Shown here one piece after another: positions 48,636-57,213 of a DNA stretch of 64,000 nt. Source of the DNA: Pseudomonas sp. Irchel 3E13 (GTDB lineage: Bacteria; Pseudomonadota; Gammaproteobacteria; Pseudomonadales; Pseudomonadaceae); the NCBI RefSeq assembly GCF_900187455.1, contig NZ_FYDX01000003.1, positions 1 through 64,000 on the forward strand, read 5' to 3'. How positions within the stretch are numbered: position 1 is the first letter of the stretch; each line of letters begins with the position of its first letter. The translations under genes and the position numbers were made by a program. Under the pieces are notes generated by a model that saw only the letters and a list, made by a program, of their open reading frames with translations, was not told the origin of the DNA and did no database searches.

Positions 48636-51068
48636 TCAGAAGTCGTAGCGCGCACTCACCGCGAAATTCCGCGGATTGCCGTACAGCCCTTGTGCTCCGT
48701 AGAGGCTGGTCATATAGGTTTTGTCGAACAGGTTGTTCAGGTTCAACGAGCCCGACAGGTGTTCGCTGACCTTGTAGCGGGCCATGGCGTTCACCACGGC
48801 GTAATCACCCTGGGTCACCTGATAATCACCGAACTCGACGTGCGTCGGGCCGTACCAGTTCACGCCACCGCCGACCGTCAGGCGATTCCAGTCCCCTTGC
48901 AGGTTGTAGGTGCTCCACAGCTTGAGCATGTCGAGCGGAACGGTGGTCAGGGCCCGGTCGCCGTCAGCATCCTTGGTTTCGGAGTGGGTGTAGCTGGTGC
49001 TGAGGTTCCAGCCCGGTAGCAGTTCGCCGCTCACTTCCAGGTCATAGCCTTTGGTGGTGGCGCCTTTCACCGCGCGGGATGCCGTGGTGGTGGTGCCGGG
49101 CACGGTGTAGCCAGCGTCCAGTTCCGCCATGTTGTCCCGTTCGATCTGGTACAGCGCCACGCTGGCGTTCAGCGCCCCATTGAAGAACGCGCCTTTCCAG
49201 CCGGTTTCGTAGTTCTGCCCGGTGACCGGGTCGAGCACCGCGCCGTTGCGGTCCTGGTTGCTCTGCGGCTGGAAAATGTCGGTGTAGCTGACGTACACCG
49301 ACTGCTCGGGCGTGAGGTCGTAGACGAGCCCGGCATAGGGCGTGAACACGCCGTTCTCGCGGCGCCGCGAAGTGTTCGGCGCCAGGTTGCTGAAGTACGT
49401 CAGGTCGTAGTCGTAACGGAAGTCCGAGACGCGCCCGCCGACGATCAGGCTCAGGTCATCGCCGAGCTTGAAGCGGTTGGCGGCAAACATGCCTTCCTGC
49501 TGGTAGCGGGTCTTCATCACGAAGCTGGGGGTGAAGGTGGTGCCTTTGGGCAGGTAGTTGTCCCAGGTGTTGAAGTTGAACAGGTTGGCGATGCCGTCGC
49601 TCCAGACGTTATGGGTGTTGTCGTAGCTGGTGTAGTTGTAGCCGGCGACGAAGTCATGGGTCTGGCCGAACAGGCTCCACGGCCCTTGCAGGGTGACGTT
49701 CAGGCCTTTCTGGGTCTGCTCGGCCTTGGCCAGGCCCCGGTCGGCACGGGCGTTGCCGGTCTGCTGGTTCAACGACGGCAGGACGCCGACGCCTTTGAAC
49801 AGGTAATTGCCGATCAGGTCGGTGCGGTCGACATCCATGTAGTTGGCCGAGAGGTTCAGGCTCCAACCGTTGGCGAAGTTGTGATCCAGGGCAACCAGGT
49901 AGTTGTACGTCTCGATCTCGTCCTTGGCCCAGCGTGCACCCACGCTGGTGGAGCGCGAGAAGTGCGTGGGCTGGCCGTTGCTGTACACCAGCGGAACGCC
50001 GGCAGCGCCGTCGGCTTCGGTCTTCGCGTAGTCGATGCCGGTGCGCAGCACCGTGTCTTCGCCGAGGTCGAATTCCACCACGCCATAGAGAATGTCGCGG
50101 CTGTTGCCGTAGGCATCCATGAAGCTGTTCTGCTGTTGCCGAGCGCCGACCAGGCGTCCGCGAACATTACCGCTTTCGGTCAACGGCCCGGAGATATCGC
50201 CTTCGGTGCGGTACAGGTCCCACGAGCCCGCGCCGGCCTGCAGATAAGCCTGGAACTCGCGGGTCGGGCGTTTGCGCACCATGTTGATCAGCCCGCCCGG
50301 CGCGCCCGAGCCGGTCATCAGGCCGCTGGCGCCGCGCAGCACTTCGACGCGGTCGTAGAGCACCATGTCCATCGCGGTCTGCGGGATGGTGCGGGTCTGG
50401 CTGTCGCTCTGGGTGGTGATGCCGTCGATCTGGTAGTTCTCGATGACACTGCCGCGGGAGAACACGTCGAAGCGGTCCATGCCGCTGTACGAGACGTTGA
50501 TTCCCGGTGTTTGCTCGAGCACATCGGTGAGGCGATCGAGCTTCTGGTCCTCGATGCGCTGGCGCGTCATCACGCTGACGGACTGCGGCGTTTCCCGCAG
50601 GGTCAGGGGCAGTTTGGTCGCGGTGCTGGTCGAGCCGGTGGTGTACGAGCCAGTGCCTTCGGTGGTTGCGCCGAGGCCGGCGCCGACCACCGAGGTGGCG
50701 CCCAGTTCGAGGGCGTTGGCGTTGCTCGGCACCGCCTCCAGCGAGTAGTTGCCGTCGCGGTTGACCAGGCCGAGCCCGCTGCCGCTCAGCAGTTGGCCGA
50801 GGCCGTCGATCACGCCGTAGTTGCCGCGCAGGCCGCGGCTTTGTTTGCCGGCGGTGAGGGTGGCGTCCACCGACAGCAGGATGCCGGCTTCGCGGGCGAA
50901 CTGGTTCAGTGCCTGGTCCAGCGTTCCGGGGGCGATGGCGTATTCGCGCACCGCTTGCTGGCTGGCGCTGGCGGCCAGCACGGCGTGGCAAGGAAGCAGC
51001 GCGGCAGCGAGCGCACCGCTGATCAGCAGGGCGGGAGTGAGTCGAGGCGGGAGGGGCAACAGCGGCAT
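48636..51068 (-). CDS. TonB-dependent siderophore receptor with signalling (STN) domain
   Basis: An 810-residue outer-membrane receptor. The signal peptide (about 1-32) is followed by an STN domain ([20 protein letters not shown] to about residue 95) that signals to FecR. The plug domain follows ([51 protein letters not shown]). The beta-barrel ends in AVSARYDF with the terminal Phe. I chose the ATG at 51068, preceded by AAGGAAG. Together with the FecR and sigma genes upstream this is a full cell-surface-signalling iron uptake system. The siderophore cannot be named from sequence. Confidence 0.92.
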   Translation of the reverse strand: MPLLPLPPRLTPALLISGALAAALLPCHAVLAASASQQAVREYAIAPGTLDQALNQFAREAGILLSVDATLTAGKQSRGLRGNYGVIDGLGQLLSGSGLGLVNRDGNYSLEAVPSNANALELGATSVVGAGLGATTEGTGSYTTGSTSTATKLPLTLRETPQSVSVMTRQRIEDQKLDRLTDVLEQTPGINVSYSGMDRFDVFSRGSVIENYQIDGITTQSDSQTRTIPQTAMDMVLYDRVEVLRGASGLMTGSGAPGGLINMVRKRPTREFQAYLQAGAGSWDLYRTEGDISGPLTESGNVRGRLVGARQQQNSFMDAYGNSRDILYGVVEFDLGEDTVLRTGIDYAKTEADGAAGVPLVYSNGQPTHFSRSTSVGARWAKDEIETYNYLVALDHNFANGWSLNLSANYMDVDRTDLIGNYLFKGVGVLPSLNQQTGNARADRGLAKAEQTQKGLNVTLQGPWSLFGQTHDFVAGYNYTSYDNTHNVWSDGIANLFNFNTWDNYLPKGTTFTPSFVMKTRYQQEGMFAANRFKLGDDLSLIVGGRVSDFRYDYDLTYFSNLAPNTSRRRENGVFTPYAGLVYDLTPEQSVYVSYTDIFQPQSNQDRNGAVLDPVTGQNYETGWKGAFFNGALNASVALYQIERDNMAELDAGYTVPGTTTTASRAVKGATTKGYDLEVSGELLPGWNLSTSYTHSETKDADGDRALTTVPLDMLKLWSTYNLQGDWNRLTVGGGVNWYGPTHVEFGDYQVTQGDYAVVNAMARYKVSEHLSGSLNLNNLFDKTYMTSLYGAQGLYGNPRNFAVSARYDF

Positions 51069-51159
51069 TGCGGGACTTCCTTCTTGAGAGCGCTTCGGGG
51101 GATTCAAGAGGTATCCCGAACGAGCCGGCGAAACCGACAAGGCCGGCGGCAGATTTTTT

Positions 51160-52125
51160 TCAGTCCCGTGGCAGCACGCTGACCCAATAGCGGGTCATGC
51201 GCTGGACCCGCACCGGCAATGTCTGTTCCAGCGCCTGGAGAATCCGGTCGGTGTCCGCCAACGGAAACACCCCCGACAACGGATAATTCGCCACCGCCGG
51301 ATCGCACCGCAGCACTCCCGGACGGTAGCGCGACAGTTCCGCGATAAAGCGCCCCAGCGACATTTGCTCGGCCACCAGCCGGCCTTCGCTCCAGGCGATG
51401 GCATTGAGGTCGGCCTTGCCCGGCGGGCCGTTGCGTTTCGAGGTGAACCACAGCGACTGGCCGGCCTTGAGCTGAACCGGCGAGCCTTCTCGCAAACGGA
51501 TCTCCAGAGCGCCTTCGTACAACTGCACGCTGCTGCTCCCGGCCTGGGTGTGCACCGAGAAACGCGTGCCCAGCGCCTGCACATCACCGGCCTCGGTTTC
51601 AACGATCAGGGCCGTATGGGCGAAGGCCGGGTCATGGCCGCTGTTCAGCAGCACCTCGCCGCGCAACAGACGGATGCGCCGCTCGCGGTCGTTGAAACGG
51701 ATATCCACGGCGGTGTCGGTGTTGAGCTGCAACTGGCTGCCGTCGGCGAGGGTGCGCTGCAGCGTTTCGCCGACGCCGCTGCGCAGATCGGCCATGGCCT
51801 CGCGCCAGGGCAACGCGCGGTGCGCGAGGGCGCCGCTGCCGCCAATCAGCAGCAGGGCGGTGAGCAATTTCAGGGTGTGGCGACGGCGCAGCGCCGGTTG
51901 CTGGCGCAGTACATTCAGGCTCGTCGCGGCAGGAACCTGGGTCAGTTCCTGCTGCAAGCGGCCCAGCCGTGACCAGGCCCGGCGATGCTCGGCGTCGTCC
52001 GCCAGCCAGGCGTCAAACGCCGCTTGCTGCTGGCTGTCCAGCGAGCCTTGCCAGTGCAGCATCAGCCAGTGACTGGCCTGCTCGACCACAGGTTCCGCGA
52101 TGGGGGCGTCGGCGTGTCGGGTCAT
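51160..52125 (-). CDS. FecR-family anti-sigma / sigma regulator
   Basis: A 321-residue inner-membrane regulator. The cytosolic N-terminal DUF4880 region has [20 protein letters not shown] and [19 protein letters not shown]. One membrane helix (about residues 84-102, [18 protein letters not shown]) leads to the periplasmic FecR domain, with [19 protein letters not shown] and RLLRGEVLL. It relays the signal from the receptor's STN domain to the sigma factor. Its start overlaps the sigma gene stop by 4 bases. Confidence 0.92.
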   Translation of the reverse strand: MTRHADAPIAEPVVEQASHWLMLHWQGSLDSQQQAAFDAWLADDAEHRRAWSRLGRLQQELTQVPAATSLNVLRQQPALRRRHTLKLLTALLLIGGSGALAHRALPWREAMADLRSGVGETLQRTLADGSQLQLNTDTAVDIRFNDRERRIRLLRGEVLLNSGHDPAFAHTALIVETEAGDVQALGTRFSVHTQAGSSSVQLYEGALEIRLREGSPVQLKAGQSLWFTSKRNGPPGKADLNAIAWSEGRLVAEQMSLGRFIAELSRYRPGVLRCDPAVANYPLSGVFPLADTDRILQALEQTLPVRVQRMTRYWVSVLPRD

Positions 52126-52652
52126 TCGCTGTACATCACCGCGTAGCAGGACTGGATCGCCCGGGTCATGTACTTCTGCACCGCGCTCAGGCTGACGTTC
52201 AGGCGCTCGGCGATCTGGGCATAGCCCAGGCCCTCGAACTGCGACAGCAGGAATGCCTCGCGCACCTTGGCCGGCATGGCGTCGAGCATGCGGTCGATGC
52301 GCATCAGGGTTTCCATGATCAGGGCGCGGGTTTCAGGCGAGGGTTCCATGGCCTCCTCGGCGTGGGCGAGGGTGTCGAGATAGGCCTGCTCGATGCGCTG
52401 GCGGCGCCATTGATCGATCACCAGATTGCGGGCGATCTGCAGCAGGTACTGACGGCCCTGGCCGAAGCCAGGCAGGCGGCGGGTGGCCAGCAGGCGAAGG
52501 AACGTGTCCTGGGCAATATCGGCGGCATGTTCCCGGTCGGCGAGGCGTCGACGCAGCCAGCCTTGCAGCCAGCCGTGATGATCGGCATAGAGGTCGCGGA
52601 TCTGCATCTGCACGCCTGACTCGGGCGAAGCCTCGACCACCTGCCTGTCCAT
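52122..52652 (-). CDS. FecI-type ECF sigma factor
   Basis: A 176-residue extracytoplasmic-function sigma factor. Region 2 includes EHAADIAQDTFLRLLATRRL and YLLQIARNLVIDQWRRQRIE. Region 4 includes REAFLLSQFEGLGYAQIAER and LNVSLSAVQKYMTRAIQSCY. It should drive the downstream receptor gene when FecR passes on a ligand signal. A Fur-box-like sequence lies just before its start, fitting iron-repressed expression. Confidence 0.93.
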   Translation of the reverse strand: MDRQVVEASPESGVQMQIRDLYADHHGWLQGWLRRRLADREHAADIAQDTFLRLLATRRLPGFGQGRQYLLQIARNLVIDQWRRQRIEQAYLDTLAHAEEAMEPSPETRALIMETLMRIDRMLDAMPAKVREAFLLSQFEGLGYAQIAERLNVSLSAVQKYMTRAIQSCYAVMYSE

Positions 52653-52666
52653 GGATGTTTCCAGTT

Positions 52667-52685
52667 GTTAATGGGAATCGGTCGC
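52667..52685 (-). promoter_or_regulatory. Candidate Fur box in front of the sigma gene
   Basis: The 19 bases at 52667-52685 (GTTAATGGGAATCGGTCGC on the plus strand) match the Fur consensus at 12 of 19 positions. They lie 14 bases before the sigma-factor ATG, where FecI-type genes commonly carry a Fur site. Reading by eye only. Confidence 0.45.
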
Positions 52686-52737
52686 AAGTGTAATGGCGGC
52701 GCTCACATTTGCAAACAGACAGTTTTTTCGGCGCCCC

Positions 52738-53868
52738 TCACGCCAACGCGCAGTTCCAGTTGTTGCGGACAGTCAGCCCGTTGAACACCACGTCGAAGCG
52801 GTGGCCGGTACGCAGGCCCTGCAGCTTGTCATCGACGACCGGCACGATCGGCAGGTTGTAGGTTCGCGCGCAGTGGGTAATGGCGTTGATGACCCGGTCG
52901 TCGGAATAGAACCCCATGACGTCGCCAAGCCCCGGAACGTCGTACAGCTCCGGATCGATCGCATCGACCAGGTACTGATGCCCCTGGTGAACGCAGACTT
53001 TGATGAAGATGCCGGTCACCGTCGTGGCGGTGCTGAACAGCCGGGAGGTGCCCAGCACCACGATCTCGTTGTAGTGCGACTCGCCACCGGTGCCCTGGGT
53101 CTGGGTGATTACCTGGGCCAGGTTCGGGTAGCTGTGCAAGGCGTGTTTCAAGGCCATGTTGTTCTGGCCTTTGGCGATGCCCCGGGCCTGGTCGATGCCA
53201 TTCATGGTGCGGGCGTTGTCGTTGGGAAACTGGATGTCGCGAGGGGCGAAGCCGAAGATGTTCCACACCGGCGCATTGATGATCCAGCCCAGCGGCGAGG
53301 CCGTGGAGCACTTGGTGCTGGACAGCAGGCTGCAACTGAGCACCAGGCTGGAAATCGTCGCCGGGTTGGACAGCGAGCGCAGCACCGGCTTGGCGATCAC
53401 CCGGTTGGGCGCCGAGCCTTCGCCTATCACATAGTCGGCCCAGCCGGCGTCATCGCTGGCCACTTCTTTCTGGGCGCCGAAGCCGTGCACCAGCATGGGG
53501 AACGTTTCGCCGTGGGGGACCAGCGGGTTGTAGGTGCAGCGATAACCCCAGCCACTGACTTCGGCGTTGTTGAAGTCGGGGCACAGGTTACGCAGCTTGT
53601 TGCGCACGTCCCGTTCGGAGAGGTTCATGTGCGGCCACAGGCTGCGAACGTAATCTGGCCGGGCCAGCACATCCATGATCAGGTAAGCCCGCTTCAGGTC
53701 CGACGCGGAGTCGGTCAGCACCTGGGTCAGGGTGTTTTTCTGCGCCAGGGTCGCCCGGCTCAGGCGTTGCGCGACCAGCCTGCGTGCGGCCAGGCCGCAG
53801 ACATTCTCGACCGCCCCGAGTGCCCACCTGGCTTGCGCGTGCTCGGCCAGCTCCAGTTGATCAAACAT
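52738..53868 (-). CDS. Hypothetical protein, 376 residues
   Basis: I do not recognise this protein. It has no clear signal peptide or membrane helix. The first third is helical and charged; the rest is richer in Gly, Asn, Ser and aromatic residues. Conspicuous stretches are WGYRCTYNPLVPHGETFPML, GWIINAPVWNIFGFAPRDI, GTGGESHYNEIVVLGTSRLF and HQGHQYLVDAIDPELYDVPG. About eight cysteines are scattered through it. AAGGAG precedes the ATG at 53868. It lies alone between the iron-signalling sigma gene, read in the same direction but with an 85-base gap, and the hopJ operon. Confidence 0.7.
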   Translation of the reverse strand: MFDQLELAEHAQARWALGAVENVCGLAARRLVAQRLSRATLAQKNTLTQVLTDSASDLKRAYLIMDVLARPDYVRSLWPHMNLSERDVRNKLRNLCPDFNNAEVSGWGYRCTYNPLVPHGETFPMLVHGFGAQKEVASDDAGWADYVIGEGSAPNRVIAKPVLRSLSNPATISSLVLSCSLLSSTKCSTASPLGWIINAPVWNIFGFAPRDIQFPNDNARTMNGIDQARGIAKGQNNMALKHALHSYPNLAQVITQTQGTGGESHYNEIVVLGTSRLFSTATTVTGIFIKVCVHQGHQYLVDAIDPELYDVPGLGDVMGFYSDDRVINAITHCARTYNLPIVPVVDDKLQGLRTGHRFDVVFNGLTVRNNWNCALA

Positions 53869-54004
53869 GCTCGACTGCTCCTTGAACCGCGCTGTGTGGG
53901 TGCGATGTCACTCTAATGGCAACTACGCGAGCGCTGAACAATAGTCGATCTTTTTGTTGCAGGGGAGGGGGTTGATGGACGTGCGCGGAAGGAGGGTTTC
54001 GGTG

Positions 54005-54036
54005 GAGCAGACCCGCCATCGAAGGCGGGCCTGCTC
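54005..54036. terminator. Terminator-like hairpin after hopJ
   Basis: GAGCAG (54005-54010) with CTGCTC (54031-54036) and CCCGCC (54012-54017) with GGCGGG (54024-54029) form a 12-bp stem with one mismatch and a 6-base loop. It begins 8 bases after the hopJ stop. No T run follows. Confidence 0.55.
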
Positions 54037-54044
54037 TGGACGGC

Positions 54045-54386
54045 TCAAGCCTTGCGCTTGAGCGGCTCACCGTCGAACTTCACCCCGGCCAGGCCGTGGG
54101 CGATGAGGGCGCGGATGTTGCCGTGGTCGCTGCCTTCAGGGGTGGCCAGCACCGAGCGGTAATGCTCGCCGAACGCCAGCAGCGCTTCCTGATCGCTCAG
54201 GCCTTCCAGCAGGGCCAGGCCGAGGGTCTTGCAGGAACCTTCGTTTTGTCCGGCCGCGCTTTCCACGCCGCCGTTGTTGAAGGCGCGCTGTTCGTAGTCA
54301 TAGTGCTCGGCGATGAACGCCAGGGTGTCGGCGAAGGCGTGCTCGCCACTGTTGAGGCGGGTACGCAGGGTGTTCAGGTCAGTCAT
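54045..54386 (-). CDS. HopJ-family protein
   Basis: A 113-residue protein of the HopJ/HopPmaJ family. It shows FADTLAFIAEHYDYEQRAFN, GQNEGSCKTLGLALLEGLSD and LLAFGEHYRSVLATPEGSDH. The family was named from a Pseudomonas syringae candidate type III effector, but it is widespread in bacteria without type III secretion and is more likely a housekeeping protein. No secretion genes are in the window. It overlaps the DUF1244 gene by 8 bases and is the last gene of a folM-DUF1244-hopJ operon. Confidence 0.85.
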   Translation of the reverse strand: MTDLNTLRTRLNSGEHAFADTLAFIAEHYDYEQRAFNNGGVESAAGQNEGSCKTLGLALLEGLSDQEALLAFGEHYRSVLATPEGSDHGNIRALIAHGLAGVKFDGEPLKRKA

Positions 54387-54675
54387 GCGGTTTTCCTTTG
54401 GCGAACGCGGCTTGCTGCTCGGCGCTGGCTTCTTTCTGGTATTGGCTTTTCCACTGGTCGTAAGGCATGCCGTAGACCACCTCGCGGGCGTCATCCAGGC
54501 TGACCTCGATCTGGCGTTCGTCCGCGGCGGCCTTGTACCACTTGGACAGGCAGTTGCGGCAGAAGCCGGACAGGTTCATCAGGTCGATGTTCTGCACATC
54601 GGTGCGGTTGCGCAGGTGTTCGACGAGGCGACGAAATGCCGCGGCTTCGAGTTCGAGTTGTTCTTGCGGGCTCAT
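54379..54675 (-). CDS. DUF1244 family protein
   Basis: A 98-residue protein with the family pattern EAAAFRRLVEHLRNRTDVQN and IDLMNLSGFCRNCLSKWYK, in which two cysteines are spaced CxxC. VVYGMPYDQWKSQYQ lies near the C-terminus. DUF1244 proteins are small, helical and widely conserved; the function is not known to me. The gene starts 14 bases after folM and overlaps hopJ. Confidence 0.85.
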   Translation of the reverse strand: MSPQEQLELEAAAFRRLVEHLRNRTDVQNIDLMNLSGFCRNCLSKWYKAAADERQIEVSLDDAREVVYGMPYDQWKSQYQKEASAEQQAAFAKGKPHD

Positions 54676-54689
54676 GGGCGTTCTCGTTA

Positions 54690-55382
54690 TCAGGCGATAC
54701 GGTTTTTCAGATGACGGCCACCGTTGATGACCACGCTGCTGCCGGTGCTGTACTGGCTTTCGAGCAGGAACAACACTGCGTCGATCAACGGCTGGGCACC
54801 GGGCTCGAATTCCAGCAGGGCCTTTTTCAGGGTCTGCTGGCGGTAGTGCTCGTCGCCGCCTTCCTTGAGGATCAACAGCCCCGGCAGGATGGCGTTGACC
54901 CGCACGCTGGGGGCGTACTTTTCTGCGAACGACAGCACCATATTCTGCAGCGCGGCCTTGGTCGCGGCATAGCCGATATGGCTCTTGCTGCCGCGGGACG
55001 ACGTTTCGTCGCAGATGTGGATGATGTCGGATTTTTCCAGCTTGAGCAGTTGCTCGCCCAGCGCCAGGTTCAGGTGGTACGGCGCCTCGACGTGCAGCTT
55101 GAACATGGTGTTGAGGTTGTTCAGGTCATCGTCGAGCCACAGCGAAGCGTTGTGGATGATGCCGCGCAGGCCGTCGTAGTGGGTGCGCAGGTGCTCAATG
55201 AGGGCTTCGCGGTCCCGTTCGCTGCACAGGTCGGCCTGGAACTGGATGATATTCGGATGCGCCGCGGTCGGGTTCTTGCTGCGGCTGGCGCTGACGACCG
55301 TGTGGCCGGCCTGCGCCAGTTGCGTGGCCAGCGCCAGCCCGACTCGCTGGCTGCCACCGGTAACTAGGATTGGGCTGTTCAT
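54690..55382 (-). CDS. folM: Dihydromonapterin reductase FolM (short-chain dehydrogenase)
   Basis: A 230-residue short-chain dehydrogenase. The cofactor motif is PILVTGGSQRVGLALATQLA. The Tyr-Lys pair lies in GYAATKAALQNMVLSFAEKY, and IIHNASLW corresponds to the NAG motif. The sequence resembles FolM, which makes tetrahydromonapterin, the cofactor of phenylalanine hydroxylase in pseudomonads. A related dehydrogenase belongs to the light-induced gene set of Pseudomonas putida; whether this one does is open. First gene of the folM-DUF1244-hopJ run. Confidence 0.83.
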   Translation of the reverse strand: MNSPILVTGGSQRVGLALATQLAQAGHTVVSASRSKNPTAAHPNIIQFQADLCSERDREALIEHLRTHYDGLRGIIHNASLWLDDDLNNLNTMFKLHVEAPYHLNLALGEQLLKLEKSDIIHICDETSSRGSKSHIGYAATKAALQNMVLSFAEKYAPSVRVNAILPGLLILKEGGDEHYRQQTLKKALLEFEPGAQPLIDAVLFLLESQYSTGSSVVINGGRHLKNRIA

Positions 55383-55466
55383 AAGCGGGAACGATCAACT
55401 TTTCAGGTTCGCAGGGTCAGGTGCCAGCATACCCGAACTCGCCGCCATTGACCGCCCCCGGGGTCC

Positions 55467-56048
55467 TCAGCGGCTTTCCAGCGAACCGGGCTCAGGCGCC
55501 GCTGGCCGTGGGCTCTTGGCCGGGGCATTGAGCCAGTTGGCGAGGCAGCGGGTCGATAGCGGAATGAAGAAATAGACCATCAGCGGCGTCAGCCCAAGGG
55601 TGCTGAGCAGGATGCGCGGTAGCAGGCTCAGTTCCGCCAGCCAGTGACCGAACAGCAGGTTGAACGCCAGCGACACCGGAAAGAACGCCAGCCAGATTGC
55701 CACCGCCTGCTTCCAGCGCGGCGGGCGCTGCGCGGTGCTGTTGCCGAACCAGCCTTCGATGCCGCTGACGCGTTGTTCGGTGGGTTGCTGGAACAGGCCG
55801 TTGCCGCGGGCCAGCCAGGCGCTGCGCGAGGCGGAAAATTCCCAGGCGTGGAGGGTCTTTTCGTCGACGAAGCGGAAGATGATCTGGAATTCGTCGCCAT
55901 GGGGCGGCGGTGCGAGAACCCCGGAACCGAGGTAGCCGGGAAAGTCGGTGGCGAGCTGCTCGCCTTCGTGCAGCCAGGCGATCATGTCCTGGTAACGGCC
56001 TTCGGCGACGCGCCGCGCGACCATCAGGGTAACGGGAGGGGTAGACAT
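55467..56048 (-). CDS. ABM-domain (antibiotic biosynthesis monooxygenase-like) membrane protein
   Basis: A 193-residue protein. An N-terminal ABM ferredoxin-like domain (about 5-95) includes VTLMVARRVAEGRYQDMIAW and DEFQIIFRFVDEKTLHAWE. Two membrane helices follow (about 118-140 and 147-170, AVAIWLAFFPVSLAFNLLFG and PRILLSTLGLTPLMVYFFI). This fusion of an ABM domain to a membrane hairpin is known in pseudomonads; its function is unknown. I chose the ATG at 56048; the longer frame upstream looks non-coding. Divergent from the MerR-family gene. Confidence 0.8.
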   Translation of the reverse strand: MSTPPVTLMVARRVAEGRYQDMIAWLHEGEQLATDFPGYLGSGVLAPPPHGDEFQIIFRFVDEKTLHAWEFSASRSAWLARGNGLFQQPTEQRVSGIEGWFGNSTAQRPPRWKQAVAIWLAFFPVSLAFNLLFGHWLAELSLLPRILLSTLGLTPLMVYFFIPLSTRCLANWLNAPAKSPRPAAPEPGSLESR

Positions 56049-56144
56049 CGTGTATCTCCTGACGAATGCCCGCAGCGGGTAGCCGCGACCATGGAACGCA
56101 ACCCGGGGTGTTGGGCTGCATCCGAAAACAAGCAAGGATTATTC

Positions 56145-56155
56145 CGTAAATTACG
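56145..56155. promoter_or_regulatory. Small palindrome between divergent genes, possible operator
   Basis: CGTAAATTACG is palindromic around a central A. It lies in the 214-base gap between the ABM gene and the LitR-like regulator, 107 bases before the latter's start. It could be a regulator site; no binding data are implied. Confidence 0.35.
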
Positions 56156-56262
56156 TGACTCGTCAGTGTTGGCGTGACGGAGTGCACAGATGGCCTTTGG
56201 CCCGAAGAGCATGTGAAGGGGTAGAATGCCGGACATTTCCTACAGCAGGCGGCGCTCCGGCG

Positions 56263-57207
56263 ATGATCGACCCGACCTCACTCACGGACCGTGGGCTGCA
56301 ACACGAAGAGTTGTTTCCCATCCGTGAAGTCTCGCGCCTGACCGGCATCAACCCGGTCACCCTGCGTGCCTGGGAGCGCCGTTATGGGCTGATCCAGCCG
56401 ACGCGCACCGAAAGTGGGCACCGCTTGTATTCCCGCGCCGATATCGACGAGGTCCGCCATATCCTTGGCTGGATCGAGCGCGGCGTGGCGGTGAGCAAGG
56501 TGGGCAAGATTCTCGCCCGCAACCGCGGCGGCGATGTGCGGCCCAGCGAAGTGGCCGATCCGCCGTCCGTCGACGACCACGAAAAATGGCAGGCGCTGCT
56601 GGGCCAGGCCGTGCGGGCGTTCGATGAAGTCCGGCTGGAGCGGGTCTACGGGCAGGTCTTTGCCAGCTATCCGCTAAGCGTGGTGTTCCAGGACATCCTG
56701 ATGCCGGTCTGGCAGGAATTGCGGATCGCCCATGACGGCTTTGGCCGCACCAGCGAGTGGCTGTTTCTCGACACCTTCCTGCGCGCCCGGGCCTGGCAGC
56801 GCCTGCAACTGGCGCGGGAGCAACAGGAGGTCCGCGTGGTACTGACGGCGCTGCCCGAGCAATGCCGGGAGCTGGAACTGCTGGTGTGTGCCTTGTTGCT
56901 GGGCAGCAGCGAGATTGCCGTGTCGGTCCTGGCGCCGGGCCAGCCGCTGGAAGAACTCAGCCTGGTCTGCGAGCGCATGGCGCCGGATGCGCTGGTGCTG
57001 TTCTCCAACCATTCACCCGCCGCCGATCTGCCCAAGCGTCTGGCGCGCCTGGCACTGGCGCTGGATTGCCCGCTGTTGTTTGCCGGCGAAGGGTCGGAGC
57101 TGGCGCAGGACAGCCTGGTCGGTTCGCAGATTATCTGCCTGGGGGGCGAGGGACGTTTGATGCGGCGGCGTCTGCAACAAGCGTTGGACGGCCATCTGGA
57201 TACCTGA
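56263..57207 (+). CDS. MerR-family regulator, class II LitR/CarH-like
   Basis: A 314-residue regulator. The N-terminal MerR helix-turn-helix (about 17-85) reads LFPIREVSRLTGINPVTLRA, WERRYGLIQPTRTESGHRLY. The C-terminal half (about 105-310) has the layout of the helical plus Rossmann cobalamin-binding domains of LitR/CarH light-responsive repressors. The usual ExHxxG loop with the cobalt-ligand His is replaced by ALPEQCRELELL (about 196-207), and no Trp-x9-Glu-His motif is seen. Such class II LitR proteins (PplR of P. putida) do not bind B12 and instead respond through a short LOV protein. A gene for one lies 0.7 kb away. The ATG at 56263 is chosen because it directly precedes the DNA-binding domain. 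Confidence 0.85.
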   Translation: MIDPTSLTDRGLQHEELFPIREVSRLTGINPVTLRAWERRYGLIQPTRTESGHRLYSRADIDEVRHILGWIERGVAVSKVGKILARNRGGDVRPSEVADPPSVDDHEKWQALLGQAVRAFDEVRLERVYGQVFASYPLSVVFQDILMPVWQELRIAHDGFGRTSEWLFLDTFLRARAWQRLQLAREQQEVRVVLTALPEQCRELELLVCALLLGSSEIAVSVLAPGQPLEELSLVCERMAPDALVLFSNHSPAADLPKRLARLALALDCPLLFAGEGSELAQDSLVGSQIICLGGEGRLMRRRLQQALDGHLDT

Positions 57208-57213
57208 CGCCGC

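Noticed and set aside
51069..51159. FecI-dependent promoter between fecR and the receptor gene
   Set aside because: A run of A on the minus strand could be a -35 element, but no matching -10 at the right distance could be defended.
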